Assembly (NCBI GenBank): GCA_028289745.1
Contig: JANQOD010000351.1
Span: forward strand, 1-10,870
Direction: 5' to 3'
DNA from: Allomuricauda sp.
Lineage (GTDB): Bacteria; Bacteroidota; Bacteroidia; Flavobacteriales; Flavobacteriaceae
Length of the DNA: 10,870 nucleotides
How positions within the stretch are numbered: the stretch's first letter is position 1; the number at the start of each line of letters is the position of its first letter. The position numbers and the translations under genes are program-made. Positions 1 to 6,756 of this stretch are shown here, one piece after another. The notes beneath the pieces were generated by a model. It saw only the letters and a program-made list of their open reading frames with translations. It did not search any database and was not told where the DNA came from.

Positions 1-706
1 CATAAACGACAATGCTGTTTATATCGGTTACCATGCCACAGATACCCATCTCAGCGGCCATCCAACAAAAGAACCCATCTCCCGTGGTGTGCCGATTGAA
101 AAAGCCCTGCAAGACGAGACCCTTTTGGCCTTTCAAATGAATGGTGAAGATATACCCTTGGTGCACGGCTATCCACTCAGGTTGGTATGTGGCGGATGGC
201 CAGCCTCAGCTTCGGGCAAATGGGTGAACCGTTTGAGTGTTCGGGATCGTATACACGACGGATCCAAAATGGGTGGTGCCTCGTATCGTGTGCCCTGCAA
301 TCCGGTGGCCCCGGGCAGCAAAATCGACGATGAAGATATGTGCATTATTGAATCGATGCCCGTAAAGTCGTTGATCACTTACCCGAGAAGTGGCGCCTTG
401 CTCAAAATGGGCAGGCCACTGCAGATCAACGGTCATGCATGGGCCGGTGAACTCGAGGTGTCAAAGATGGAATACTCCATAGATTTTGGTAGCACTTGGC
501 ACCCCTGTACATTGCAAAAACCTGTTAACCGCTTGGCTTGGCAACATTTCAAGGCCATAGTACAATTGCCCAAAAAAGGCTATTATGAAATTTGGGCCAA
601 GGCAACCGATTCAAATGGCAAAAGTCAGCCCATGGTGCTACCGGGGTGGAATCCCAAGGGATATTTGAACAATGCCTGCCACCGCATTGCGGTCAAAGCA
701 GTATGA
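1..706 (+). CDS. Sulfite oxidase, molybdenum subunit (C-terminal part, SorA/SoxC-like)
   Basis: The 5' end lies outside the window. The open frame runs from base 2 to the TGA at 704-706 and gives 234 residues. The first ~100 residues match the end of the oxidoreductase molybdopterin-binding domain: a HLSG turn, SRGVPIEKAL, LLAFQMNGE, and GYPLRLV followed by GGWPASASGKWV, which line the Moco and substrate pocket in this family. From about residue 115 to the end is the Ig-like Mo-co dimerisation domain (LITYPRSG, EYSIDFGSTWH, YEIWAKATDSNG, GYLNNACHRI). The enzyme oxidises sulfite to sulfate and passes electrons to a c-type cytochrome. The Mo-ligating cysteine and any Tat signal would be upstream and cannot be seen. 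The cytochrome gene starts one base after the stop, the usual SorA-SorB arrangement. Family is secure; the choice between SorA-like and SoxC-like is less so, though no other sox genes are visible. Confidence 0.93.
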   Translation, partial: INDNAVYIGYHATDTHLSGHPTKEPISRGVPIEKALQDETLLAFQMNGEDIPLVHGYPLRLVCGGWPASASGKWVNRLSVRDRIHDGSKMGGASYRVPCNPVAPGSKIDDEDMCIIESMPVKSLITYPRSGALLKMGRPLQINGHAWAGELEVSKMEYSIDFGSTWHPCTLQKPVNRLAWQHFKAIVQLPKKGYYEIWAKATDSNGKSQPMVLPGWNPKGYLNNACHRIAVKAV

Positions 707-707
707 A

Positions 708-1169
708 ATGGCGAAAGAACTGAAAAAACAATTTGGCCCACTTACAAAGGCACTGTTGGCTTTGGGTGCCCTATTATTGTTGGCGATCCTGTTTTTCCTT
801 TTTGTCGATACCCCTGACGACCTATCTGCTGGGACCACATCAAAAGAAAAAATAATCAAAATGCCCGAAGAAGATTTCGATAAGGTCGAAAATGGCATTC
901 ATGTGGCCACTGGTTTTGTAAAAGACGAGGGCATGCATCTGGTCATTCAAAACTGTGTTGGTTGCCATTCGGCCAAATTGGTCACCCAAAACCGCTTGAG
1001 CGCTGAAGGTTGGCAAAGCACCATCAAATGGATGCAAGAAACCCAAAACCTATGGAATCTCGGGGCGAATGAAGAAAAGATCATCGAGTACCTGGCCAAG
1101 AACTATGGCCCGGTTTCAAGGGGAAGAAGAAAAAACCTGATCGATGAAGATTGGTATGAATTGAAATAA
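708..1169 (+). CDS. Membrane-anchored monoheme cytochrome c, sulfite oxidase partner (SorB-like)
   Basis: A 153-residue protein. Residues 1-12 are polar and basic, residues ~13-33 form one hydrophobic segment (signal anchor), and the rest is a small periplasmic cytochrome c. The heme-binding motif CVGCH is at residues 83-87, and Met109 in the IKWMQE stretch is the likely distal ligand. The ATG at 708 is preferred over an in-frame start at 672, because the extra 12 residues overlap the sulfite oxidase gene and the 708 start lies one base after its TGA, typical of coupled translation. It should accept electrons from the molybdenum subunit and hand them to the respiratory chain. Heme protein and pairing are clear; the partner assignment rests on gene order. 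Confidence 0.9.
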   Translation: MAKELKKQFGPLTKALLALGALLLLAILFFLFVDTPDDLSAGTTSKEKIIKMPEEDFDKVENGIHVATGFVKDEGMHLVIQNCVGCHSAKLVTQNRLSAEGWQSTIKWMQETQNLWNLGANEEKIIEYLAKNYGPVSRGRRKNLIDEDWYELK

Positions 1170-1171
1170 CA

Positions 1172-1270
1172 ATGATGCCATTTCGTATGAATCTTGATAT
1201 CAATTGGAATGGGGAGGGATCTGAATCGTTGGAATTTCTCTTCACGCCCAAGTTCGCCCACTCGAAATGA
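1172..1270 (+). CDS. Possible small ORF (32 aa), hypothetical
   Basis: An ATG-ATG pair at 1172/1175 opens a 32-residue frame ending in TGA at 1268-1270. The peptide (beginning MMPFRMNLDINWNGEG, ending FTPKFAHSK) has no motif I recognise and no membrane segment. Its TGA overlaps the ATG of a second frame of only six codons (1267-1287). The stop of that one overlaps the ATG of the hydroxylase gene in a TAATG. The arrangement would suit translational coupling, or it could be the remnant of a decayed gene, or chance. Nothing but position and composition supports it as a real gene. Confidence 0.2.
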   Translation: MMPFRMNLDINWNGEGSESLEFLFTPKFAHSK

Positions 1271-1286
1271 CCAAAAACCAAAACTA

Positions 1287-2159
1287 ATGAACGCCTATTG
1301 GGAAGCACTGTCAAACGGATTTTTGGGCACCCTGCAATGGACATTGAAATCCATCATCTTTGAGGTGCCCTGGCATACCAATTATTTCTGGGGATTGATC
1401 CTCATTTCACTCGTGGTTTGGCTTATGGAAATCTTTTTTCCCTGGCGTAAAAACCAGTCCGTTTTCAGAAAGGACTTTTGGCTGGATGCTTTCTATATGT
1501 TTTTTAACTTCTTCATTTTTGCCATTGTCATCAATGGTATCTACAAGGTATTGGAGGTGCTGTTTGCCGACTTTGGCATTACGGCCAAGAGTTTGGCCCT
1601 AATCGACATTTCTTCTTGGTCGATAGGGCTGCAATTGTTCGTGTTTTTCATCGTACTTGATTTTGTACAATGGTTCACGCACATTTGCCTACATAAATTT
1701 CCGGTGCTTTGGCGGTTTCACCAAGTGCACCACAGTGTGAAAGAAATGGGCTTTGCGGCCCACCTGCGCTATCACTGGATGGAAAATATTCTCTATAAGC
1801 CCCTCAAGGTCTTCGGAGTGATGTTGTTGGGGGGTTTTGAGCCCGAGCATGCCTATGTGGTGCATTTTATAGCCATCGCCATTGGCCATTTGAACCACGC
1901 CAATATAAAACTGAGCTATGGCCCCCTAAAATACGTGTTCAACAATCCTGTGATGCACCTTTATCACCACTCTTATGAAGTGCCCAAAGGAAAGTTCGGA
2001 GTGAATTTTGGTATCAGCCTCAGTCTTTGGGATTACCTATTCAAGACAAACTACATTCCAGAAGACAGTGGCAAGATCCCACTAGGTTATCCTGGTGATG
2101 AAAAGATGCCCCAAAGTTTCTGGAAACAGTTGGTCCATGGCTTTGGAAGAAAAAAATGA
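1287..2159 (+). CDS. Sterol desaturase / fatty acid hydroxylase family membrane protein
   Basis: 290 residues from the ATG at 1287. A longer frame from a TTG at 1194 adds 31 low-complexity, polar residues and is unlikely. The protein has several hydrophobic segments (about 34-50, 68-85, 115-131 and 190-202). The di-iron histidine signature of the family is complete: HxxxH at 132-136, HxxHH at 145-149, further histidines at 159, 163, 201 and 204, and HxxHH at 234-238. Members are integral membrane O2-dependent hydroxylases or desaturases acting on lipid chains, sterols or carotenoids. The substrate cannot be read from the sequence. It follows the sulfite oxidase genes on the same strand after a 117-base gap and converges with the rhodanese gene 13 bases beyond its stop. 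No clear terminator hairpin is visible between the two. Confidence 0.92.
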   Translation: MNAYWEALSNGFLGTLQWTLKSIIFEVPWHTNYFWGLILISLVVWLMEIFFPWRKNQSVFRKDFWLDAFYMFFNFFIFAIVINGIYKVLEVLFADFGITAKSLALIDISSWSIGLQLFVFFIVLDFVQWFTHICLHKFPVLWRFHQVHHSVKEMGFAAHLRYHWMENILYKPLKVFGVMLLGGFEPEHAYVVHFIAIAIGHLNHANIKLSYGPLKYVFNNPVMHLYHHSYEVPKGKFGVNFGISLSLWDYLFKTNYIPEDSGKIPLGYPGDEKMPQSFWKQLVHGFGRKK

Positions 2160-2172
2160 GATCTTATGGCAA

Positions 2173-2544
2173 TCAGTTTTTTAGCCAATCAGCATATCCG
2201 CCAGAGTAGTCATAGATTTTTACGAACCCTTTTTCTTTAAGCACTTGGGCGGCACGGGCACTTCGACCGCCCATTTTACAATAGAGATATACGGGTTCGT
2301 CTTTGTTCAGGGTGCTTATCCGCTCTTCAAAATATGGCGGATCCTTGATATTGAAGTTCAGCGCGTCATCGATATGCCCCACTCGATATTCTTCGGGTGT
2401 TCGCACATCGATGAGCTGTACATCCTTGCCGATTACCCTAGAGGTCATGGTAGCCTTATCGATGATCGAAATGGCAGATTCGCCCTGTGATTTACAGGAT
2501 ATGCCCAAAAAAAGCAATAGCCCACAAACCATGGACAATCTCAT
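2173..2544 (-). CDS. Single-domain rhodanese lipoprotein
   Basis: 123 residues. A short basic start and hydrophobic stretch lead to a lipobox ending LGISC with the modified Cys at residue 17, so it is probably a lipidated, periplasm-facing protein. There is no acidic patch after the Cys that would suggest surface export. Residues ~25-122 form one rhodanese domain: LIDVRTPEEY, the GHIDDALN turn, and the active-site loop CKMGGRS with Cys89 and Arg94. It should transfer sulfane sulfur through a cysteine persulfide. Its ATG overlaps the TGA of the upstream CxxC protein by four bases (ATGA), so the two are almost certainly co-translated. It is the last gene of the minus-strand sulfur cluster. Confidence 0.9.
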   Translation of the reverse strand: MRLSMVCGLLLFLGISCKSQGESAISIIDKATMTSRVIGKDVQLIDVRTPEEYRVGHIDDALNFNIKDPPYFEERISTLNKDEPVYLYCKMGGRSARAAQVLKEKGFVKIYDYSGGYADWLKN

Positions 2545-2813
2545 AGTTTTGAGATTCTACCAGAGGCACAGCTTACAAATGATTTTGCCTTCGATATGAG
2601 GCTATTTTCATCATCGATGGGCGGATATCCCAAATCTTTCAACTTCTGCTCGACCACCATACGCTGGTGCTCATTTTCGTGGTTGAAGACCACCTTGCTT
2701 TCTTCTTCATCGACCTGAACATCGCTTATATGTTCCATTTTTGACAAGCGATTGGTGATAGTGGCAGCACAGCCGCCACATTTTAGGTTTTGTATGCTAA
2801 TTGAAGAGGTCAT
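2541..2813 (-). CDS. Small heavy-metal-associated (HMA-like) CxxC protein
   Basis: 90 residues from the ATG at 2813. An in-frame start at 2840 would overlap the end of the upstream gene and add nine polar residues; 2813 begins directly with the first beta strand (SISIQNLKCGGCA) and leaves a five-base gap. The fold pattern is that of HMA/CopZ-like ferredoxin-like domains: the metal-loop cysteines at 12 and 15 in KCGGCAATI, the helix, a DVQVD strand, and KLKDLGYP near the end. A third cysteine lies at 82 in an extra C-terminal tail (AKSFVSCASG). Copper chaperones normally have MxCxxC, and here the residue two before the first Cys is Leu. It lies between a persulfide dioxygenase gene and a rhodanese gene, which suggests a thiol or sulfur-related job, but that is inference; a metal chaperone remains possible. 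Confidence 0.85.
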   Translation of the reverse strand: MTSSISIQNLKCGGCAATITNRLSKMEHISDVQVDEEESKVVFNHENEHQRMVVEQKLKDLGYPPIDDENSLISKAKSFVSCASGRISKL

Positions 2814-2818
2814 CAACT

Positions 2819-4228
2819 TTAGGTTTTTGTGGTTGGACAAACATAATCTGTAACGGGAATTCCGGTTTTTTTGATATGGGCAAATCCTCCGGCAACATCT
2901 ACCAAGTTATGGATTCCCCTACTTTTAAGAATAGAGGCAGCGATCATGCTTCGGTAGCCTCCGGCACAATGCACATAGAATGTCTTGTCAGTAGGAAATT
3001 CTGCCAAGTGGTCGTTGAGATAATCCAATGGGGTCAAATGTGCACCCTCTACATGCTCGGCGCCATACTCACTTTCTCTTCTTACATCGAACACAGGTGC
3101 CTTTTCGGCCACATATTGCTCAAATGCCACTGCAGTGATGCTCTTTACCGAATCTGCTTCCTTACCGGCGGCTTTCCAAGCTTCGAGTCCGCCTTTCAAA
3201 TAACCGATGGTGCCGTCAAAACCAACCCTCGATAGACGGGTGATGGTCTCTTCTTCTTTTCCCTCGGGGGCAATCAACAAAATGGGTTGCTTGACATCGG
3301 CGATCAAGGCACCGACCCATGGGGCAAAACTGCCGTTCAACCCTATAAAAATTGAGCGGGGCACGTGTGCTTCGGCAAAATCGTCTTGATGGCGTACATC
3401 AAGTATTACCGCCCCGGTTTCATTGGCTGCCGTTTCAAAGGCATCAGGCGACATGGCGATATTGCCCCGATCGAGCACCTCGTCAATGTCATCATACCCC
3501 TCTTTGTTCATCTTTACGTTCAATGGAAAATATTGCGGTGGCGGCAACAGGCCATCGGTGACTTCATCGATAAACTCTTCTTTGGTCATATTGGCCCTGA
3601 GTGCATAGTTCATTTTTTTCTGGTTGCCCAGGGTATCGACCGTTTCTTTCATCATGTTTTTCCCGCAAGCAGAACCTGCACCGTGGGCGGGGTATACGAT
3701 TACGTCATCTGCCAACGGCATGATTTTCTCGCGAAGACTTTCATATAAGATCCCTGCCAGTTCTTCTTTGGTCATATCGGCCGCTTTTTGTGCCAAATCG
3801 GGCCGGCCCACATCACCCAAAAAAAGCGTATCGCCACTAAAAATGGCATGATCTTTACCATTTTCATCACGCAATAGATAGGTGGTACTTTCCATGGTAT
3901 GGCCCGGTGTATGCAAAACAACAAAAGTGAGCTTGCCCAACTTGAACTCTTGCCCATCTTCACCGATTATGGCTTCAAAGCTGGGGTTGGCATTGGGGCC
4001 ATAAATAATGGAAGCCCCCGTCTCTTTGGACAAGGTAATATGGCCGCTTACAAAATCAGCGTGAAAATGGGTCTCGAAAATGTACTTGATCTTGGCATTA
4101 TCGCGGTGGGCCCTTTCCATATAGGGCTTCACTTCGCGCAGCGGGTCTATGATGGCCACCTCTCCTTCACTTTCAATATAGTAGGCCCCTTGGGCCAAAC
4201 ATCCTGTGTATATCTGCTCAATAGTCAT
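2819..4228 (-). CDS. Persulfide-dioxygenase-like MBL-fold hydrolase fused to two rhodanese domains
   Basis: 469 residues from the ATG at 4228; an in-frame TTG two codons earlier is not favoured. Residues 1-~240 are an ETHE1-like metallo-beta-lactamase domain: THFHADFVSGH with His54, His56, Asp58 and His63, PGHTMES with His110, SGDTLF with Asp133, and YPAHGAGSACG with His182. His56, His110 and Asp133 correspond to the Fe(II) ligands of ETHE1-type dioxygenases, which turn glutathione persulfide into sulfite. Residues ~260-357 form a first rhodanese domain whose active-site loop reads APEGKEEE and has no cysteine, so it is probably inactive. Residues ~366-460 form a second one with an intact loop CAGGYRS (Cys421). 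The layout is that of the multi-rhodanese persulfide dioxygenases. The sulfite produced would feed the sulfite oxidase encoded at the left end of the window. Confidence 0.93.
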   Translation of the reverse strand: MTIEQIYTGCLAQGAYYIESEGEVAIIDPLREVKPYMERAHRDNAKIKYIFETHFHADFVSGHITLSKETGASIIYGPNANPSFEAIIGEDGQEFKLGKLTFVVLHTPGHTMESTTYLLRDENGKDHAIFSGDTLFLGDVGRPDLAQKAADMTKEELAGILYESLREKIMPLADDVIVYPAHGAGSACGKNMMKETVDTLGNQKKMNYALRANMTKEEFIDEVTDGLLPPPQYFPLNVKMNKEGYDDIDEVLDRGNIAMSPDAFETAANETGAVILDVRHQDDFAEAHVPRSIFIGLNGSFAPWVGALIADVKQPILLIAPEGKEEETITRLSRVGFDGTIGYLKGGLEAWKAAGKEADSVKSITAVAFEQYVAEKAPVFDVRRESEYGAEHVEGAHLTPLDYLNDHLAEFPTDKTFYVHCAGGYRSMIAASILKSRGIHNLVDVAGGFAHIKKTGIPVTDYVCPTTKT

Positions 4229-4244
4229 AATCAATAAATTTCTT

Positions 4245-4273
4245 CAAAATTACAAGGTATTTTTAAGGTACAA
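4245..4273 (-). promoter_or_regulatory. Putative flavobacterial promoter of the persulfide dioxygenase gene
   Basis: On the minus strand TTG (4271-4273) is followed by 18 bases and then TAATTTTG (4245-4252), a perfect match to the Bacteroidota -7 element TAnnTTTG with an allowed spacing to the -33 TTG. Transcription would begin near 4240, about 12 bases before the ATG at 4228, giving a very short leader. This lets the dioxygenase, CxxC protein and rhodanese genes be expressed separately from sulP. Confidence 0.5.
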
Positions 4274-4279
4274 TGCTAC

Positions 4280-6019
4280 TTAGGTCACAAAACGTGAGCC
4301 TTTCGATTGTTCAGATACTTTTGATTGCATCGGGGTCTTCCCTTTGGCATTTTTACAGTAATCGAGGGCTTCAATGGTTCTTACGAAGAGTTTTTGAACC
4401 CCAATTTCATCGGCCAATCCACTCTCAAATATAATATCACGGGTCGGCCCTATGGCGCCCGCAACCAACAGTTCGATTTTTCTCTTCTTGAAATCATCCA
4501 ACACCTGTCTTAACATGGTTATTGCGGTGCTGTCAATATAGTTGATCGATTCTGCGTTGAGAATGACATATCTCAGTTTTGGTCCTTTTAAAGCAATGTT
4601 CTTGCCCAGTTGTTTTTTGAAATACTCCTTATTGGCAAAGTAGAGCTGTCCGTCAAATCGAAGCAACAAGGTATCTTCATATACCTCAATGTCTTCAGCA
4701 AAACGATCGACATTTTTAAAATACTCTGTATCCTTGATTTTTCCCAAAACGGCAATATGGGGCTTCGATGTGCGATACACCAATAAAACAAGCGAAAACA
4801 GTACTCCGAGTAGTATACCTTCCATGATGCCCACGGCAAGGGTGATCAAGAAAGTGACCATCAACAATATAAACTCGTCTTTTCTAGACCTGTAGAGTTT
4901 TATCGCATATTTTATATCGACCAAGCCATAGACAGCGACCAAAATGATGGCCGCCAGTACCGCATTGGGCAGGTATCTGAAGACCGGTGTCAAAAAAAGT
5001 AAGATCGACCCGACCACCAAGGCACTTACCATGGCCGATATGCCCGTTTTTGCTCCAGCCTTTACATTGACCGCCGTTCGAGAAAAACCTGCCGTTGTCG
5101 AATATGATTGAAAGAACGAACCGATAAGGTTGGCCGTGCCCAGGGCCAATAGCTCTTGGTTTGGTCGTAATGTTCTGTCGCTTTCCTTAGCATTCATGGC
5201 CTTTGCTATGGAAATGGCTTCCACGAATGACAAAAAGGCCAAGGTCATGGCTATGGGAAAAAGATTCCAGATCTGCTCTCCCTCAACGGCAGGAACCTTA
5301 AACGAGGGCAACCCTTGGGGAATGTCTCCCACGATCTTCACCCCTAAATCGCCCAAATTCAAAAAATAAATGGCCAAGATAGATATCGCCACTGCAATGA
5401 ACGCTGCCGGAAGCTTTTTGCTCAATTGTTGCAATAGTATGATCACGGCGATGGCCCCAAGGCCTATGGTCAATGTCAACCCGTGAATCTGATCTAGATG
5501 TGCCGCGGTATCTCTAAGCAGGTAGCGTATGCGCCCCCCTTTCTCGACTTCGAGCCCCAACAGGTGGTGTATTTGACTCAAGCCGATGATAATGGCAACG
5601 GCCGAGGTAAATCCGCCAATGACAGGTTCAGAGAGAAAATTGGCCAAAAAACCCATCCGAAGAAAGCCAAAGGCCAATTGAACGATCCCAACGAAAAGGG
5701 CCAAGAATATGGCCATGGCAATATATTGCTCAATGCCTGAAAGGGCCAAGGCCCCGAGGCCCGAGGCCACAACGAGTGAATCGATGGCCACCGCCCCGAT
5801 CGAAAGTTTTCCACTGGTGCCCATTACCGCATAGACCAGTTGTGGCAACAGGGCCGCATAGAGCCCAAAGACAGGGGGCAGCCCTGCTATCATGGCGTAG
5901 GCCATACCCTGGGGCACCAATAAGATGCCAATGGTAAACCCTGCCGATAAATCTCCGGCCAGATATGATCTTTTATATCTGGGCAGCCATTCGAATATGG
6001 GAAAATAGCGTTTCAACAT
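4280..6019 (-). CDS. SulP family anion transporter with C-terminal STAS domain
   Basis: 579 residues from the ATG at 6019. A TTG start at 6052 would add 11 residues that overlap a promoter-like element and is unlikely. Residues 1-~415 carry the SulP membrane domain with many hydrophobic segments. Its signatures are VPQGMAYAMIAGLPPVFGLY (36-55), the SEPVIGGFTSA helix (130-140), and NLIGSFFQSYSTTAGFSRTAVN (297-318). Residues ~448-553 form a STAS domain with the conserved IDSTAI loop (Asp496, Ser497). The family moves sulfate, bicarbonate or other anions across the inner membrane. Next to persulfide and sulfite oxidation genes, sulfate or a related sulfur oxyanion is the natural guess. Direction and substrate are not shown by the sequence, and bicarbonate is a real alternative. 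The C-terminal tail after the STAS domain is short, polar and basic. Confidence 0.93.
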   Translation of the reverse strand: MLKRYFPIFEWLPRYKRSYLAGDLSAGFTIGILLVPQGMAYAMIAGLPPVFGLYAALLPQLVYAVMGTSGKLSIGAVAIDSLVVASGLGALALSGIEQYIAMAIFLALFVGIVQLAFGFLRMGFLANFLSEPVIGGFTSAVAIIIGLSQIHHLLGLEVEKGGRIRYLLRDTAAHLDQIHGLTLTIGLGAIAVIILLQQLSKKLPAAFIAVAISILAIYFLNLGDLGVKIVGDIPQGLPSFKVPAVEGEQIWNLFPIAMTLAFLSFVEAISIAKAMNAKESDRTLRPNQELLALGTANLIGSFFQSYSTTAGFSRTAVNVKAGAKTGISAMVSALVVGSILLFLTPVFRYLPNAVLAAIILVAVYGLVDIKYAIKLYRSRKDEFILLMVTFLITLAVGIMEGILLGVLFSLVLLVYRTSKPHIAVLGKIKDTEYFKNVDRFAEDIEVYEDTLLLRFDGQLYFANKEYFKKQLGKNIALKGPKLRYVILNAESINYIDSTAITMLRQVLDDFKKRKIELLVAGAIGPTRDIIFESGLADEIGVQKLFVRTIEALDYCKNAKGKTPMQSKVSEQSKGSRFVT

Positions 6020-6036
6020 GATGGCCAATGGGCAGG

Positions 6037-6044
6037 CAAAGTTA
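6037..6044 (-). promoter_or_regulatory. Putative -7 element for sulP
   Basis: The minus strand reads TAACTTTG, a full match to TAnnTTTG, about 17 bases before the ATG at 6019. A weak -33 candidate (TTA, 6068-6070) lies 23 bases upstream. It supports the ATG at 6019 over the TTG at 6052, which would be transcribed only if the message began further upstream in the regulator gene. Confidence 0.4.
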
Positions 6045-6086
6045 CCAATCAATTACCAGATATGGTGTAACCTTGGTTGCAGAGCT

Positions 6087-6719
6087 TCAAAGGTCTAGGG
6101 TCTCAATATGGTTTCGGTGCAGTTTGACCTTGCCCAGTTTTTCCAATCGTTTCAACAATCTGGAAATGACCACCCGGGAACTATGCAGGTCATAGGCGAT
6201 TTCTTGATGTGTATTTTGAATGGTGTTCGATTGATTGATCCGTACTTTCTCCTTTAAATATTCCATGAGCCTTTGGTCCATGTTCATAAAGGCAATGCTA
6301 TCGATGGTCGAAAGCATCTCGTTCAAACGGTTATGATAGCTTTCAAAAACAAAGTTCCGCCAAGAACGGAATTTTGATATCCACTCCTCCATTTTACGAA
6401 TGGGAACCATGACCAACGAAACATTGGTCTCTGCAATGGCCCTGATCTCGCTTTTGGTATCTCCCAAGCAACAGGCCATGGTCATGCTACAGGTATCTCC
6501 ACGTTCTAAATAATAGAGCAAAAGCTCATCGCCTTCATCATCTTCACGCAAGATCTTGATCACCCCAGAGACCAACAAGGGCATTCCCTTGATATACTCC
6601 CCTATTTCCATGATTTTTTCCCCTTCTTGGAATTGCAGCGCAACGCCCACTTCTTCAATTTCATCCAATAAGGGAAGCTCAAAGAGGTGATGAAAACTTT
6701 CTTTCAATGTAGTAGCCAT
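6087..6719 (-). CDS. Crp/Fnr family transcriptional regulator
   Basis: 210 residues. The N-terminal ~115 residues form a cyclic-nucleotide-binding-like beta roll (FQEGEKIMEIGEYIKGMPLLVSG, LLLYYLERGDTC). A long dimerisation helix follows (about 118-160), then a winged helix-turn-helix at ~169-189 (NTHQEIAYDLHSSRVVISRLLK) and a wing (GKVKLHRNHIE). There is no N-terminal cysteine cluster of the FNR iron-sulfur type. Three cysteines sit together in the beta roll, Cys77, Cys83 and Cys84 (CSMTMACC). The gene lies on the same strand directly upstream of sulP and is the likely regulator of the sulfur cluster; the effector is unknown. It is 37 bases downstream of the molybdenum hydroxylase operon. The ATG at 6719 is the natural start, with the next structured element beginning soon after. 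Confidence 0.9.
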   Translation of the reverse strand: MATTLKESFHHLFELPLLDEIEEVGVALQFQEGEKIMEIGEYIKGMPLLVSGVIKILREDDEGDELLLYYLERGDTCSMTMACCLGDTKSEIRAIAETNVSLVMVPIRKMEEWISKFRSWRNFVFESYHNRLNEMLSTIDSIAFMNMDQRLMEYLKEKVRINQSNTIQNTHQEIAYDLHSSRVVISRLLKRLEKLGKVKLHRNHIETLDL

Positions 6720-6723
6720 GCCC

Positions 6724-6754
6724 CTAAATTATGAAAGCATCGAAGAAAGTGCAA
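6724..6754 (-). promoter_or_regulatory. Weak promoter candidate for the Crp/Fnr gene
   Basis: On the minus strand TTG (6752-6754), 20 bases, then TAATTTAG (6724-6731), one mismatch from TAnnTTTG. It would start transcription almost at the ATG (6719), giving a nearly leaderless message. The match is imperfect and the upstream element partly reaches the gap before the preceding gene's stop, so this is a low-weight call. Confidence 0.2.
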
Positions 6755-6756
6755 GG

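Noticed and set aside
169..436. Minus-strand open frames opposite the sulfite oxidase gene
   Set aside because: The plus-strand translation shows continuous sulfite oxidase motifs; the antisense products have none.
2160..2190. Possible bidirectional terminator between the convergent hydroxylase and rhodanese genes
   Set aside because: Only a four-base TGGC/GCCA pairing with a T run in the loop is visible; too weak to call a hairpin.
2801..4237. Several plus-strand open frames of 60-144 codons opposite the persulfide dioxygenase gene
   Set aside because: They are antisense shadows of a strong minus-strand gene with clear domain motifs; their translations have no recognisable domains.
6020..6052. 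Longer SulP protein from a TTG start at 6052
   Set aside because: The extra 11 residues do not resemble the family N terminus, and a TAACTTTG promoter element lies inside the extension; the ATG at 6019 is preferred.
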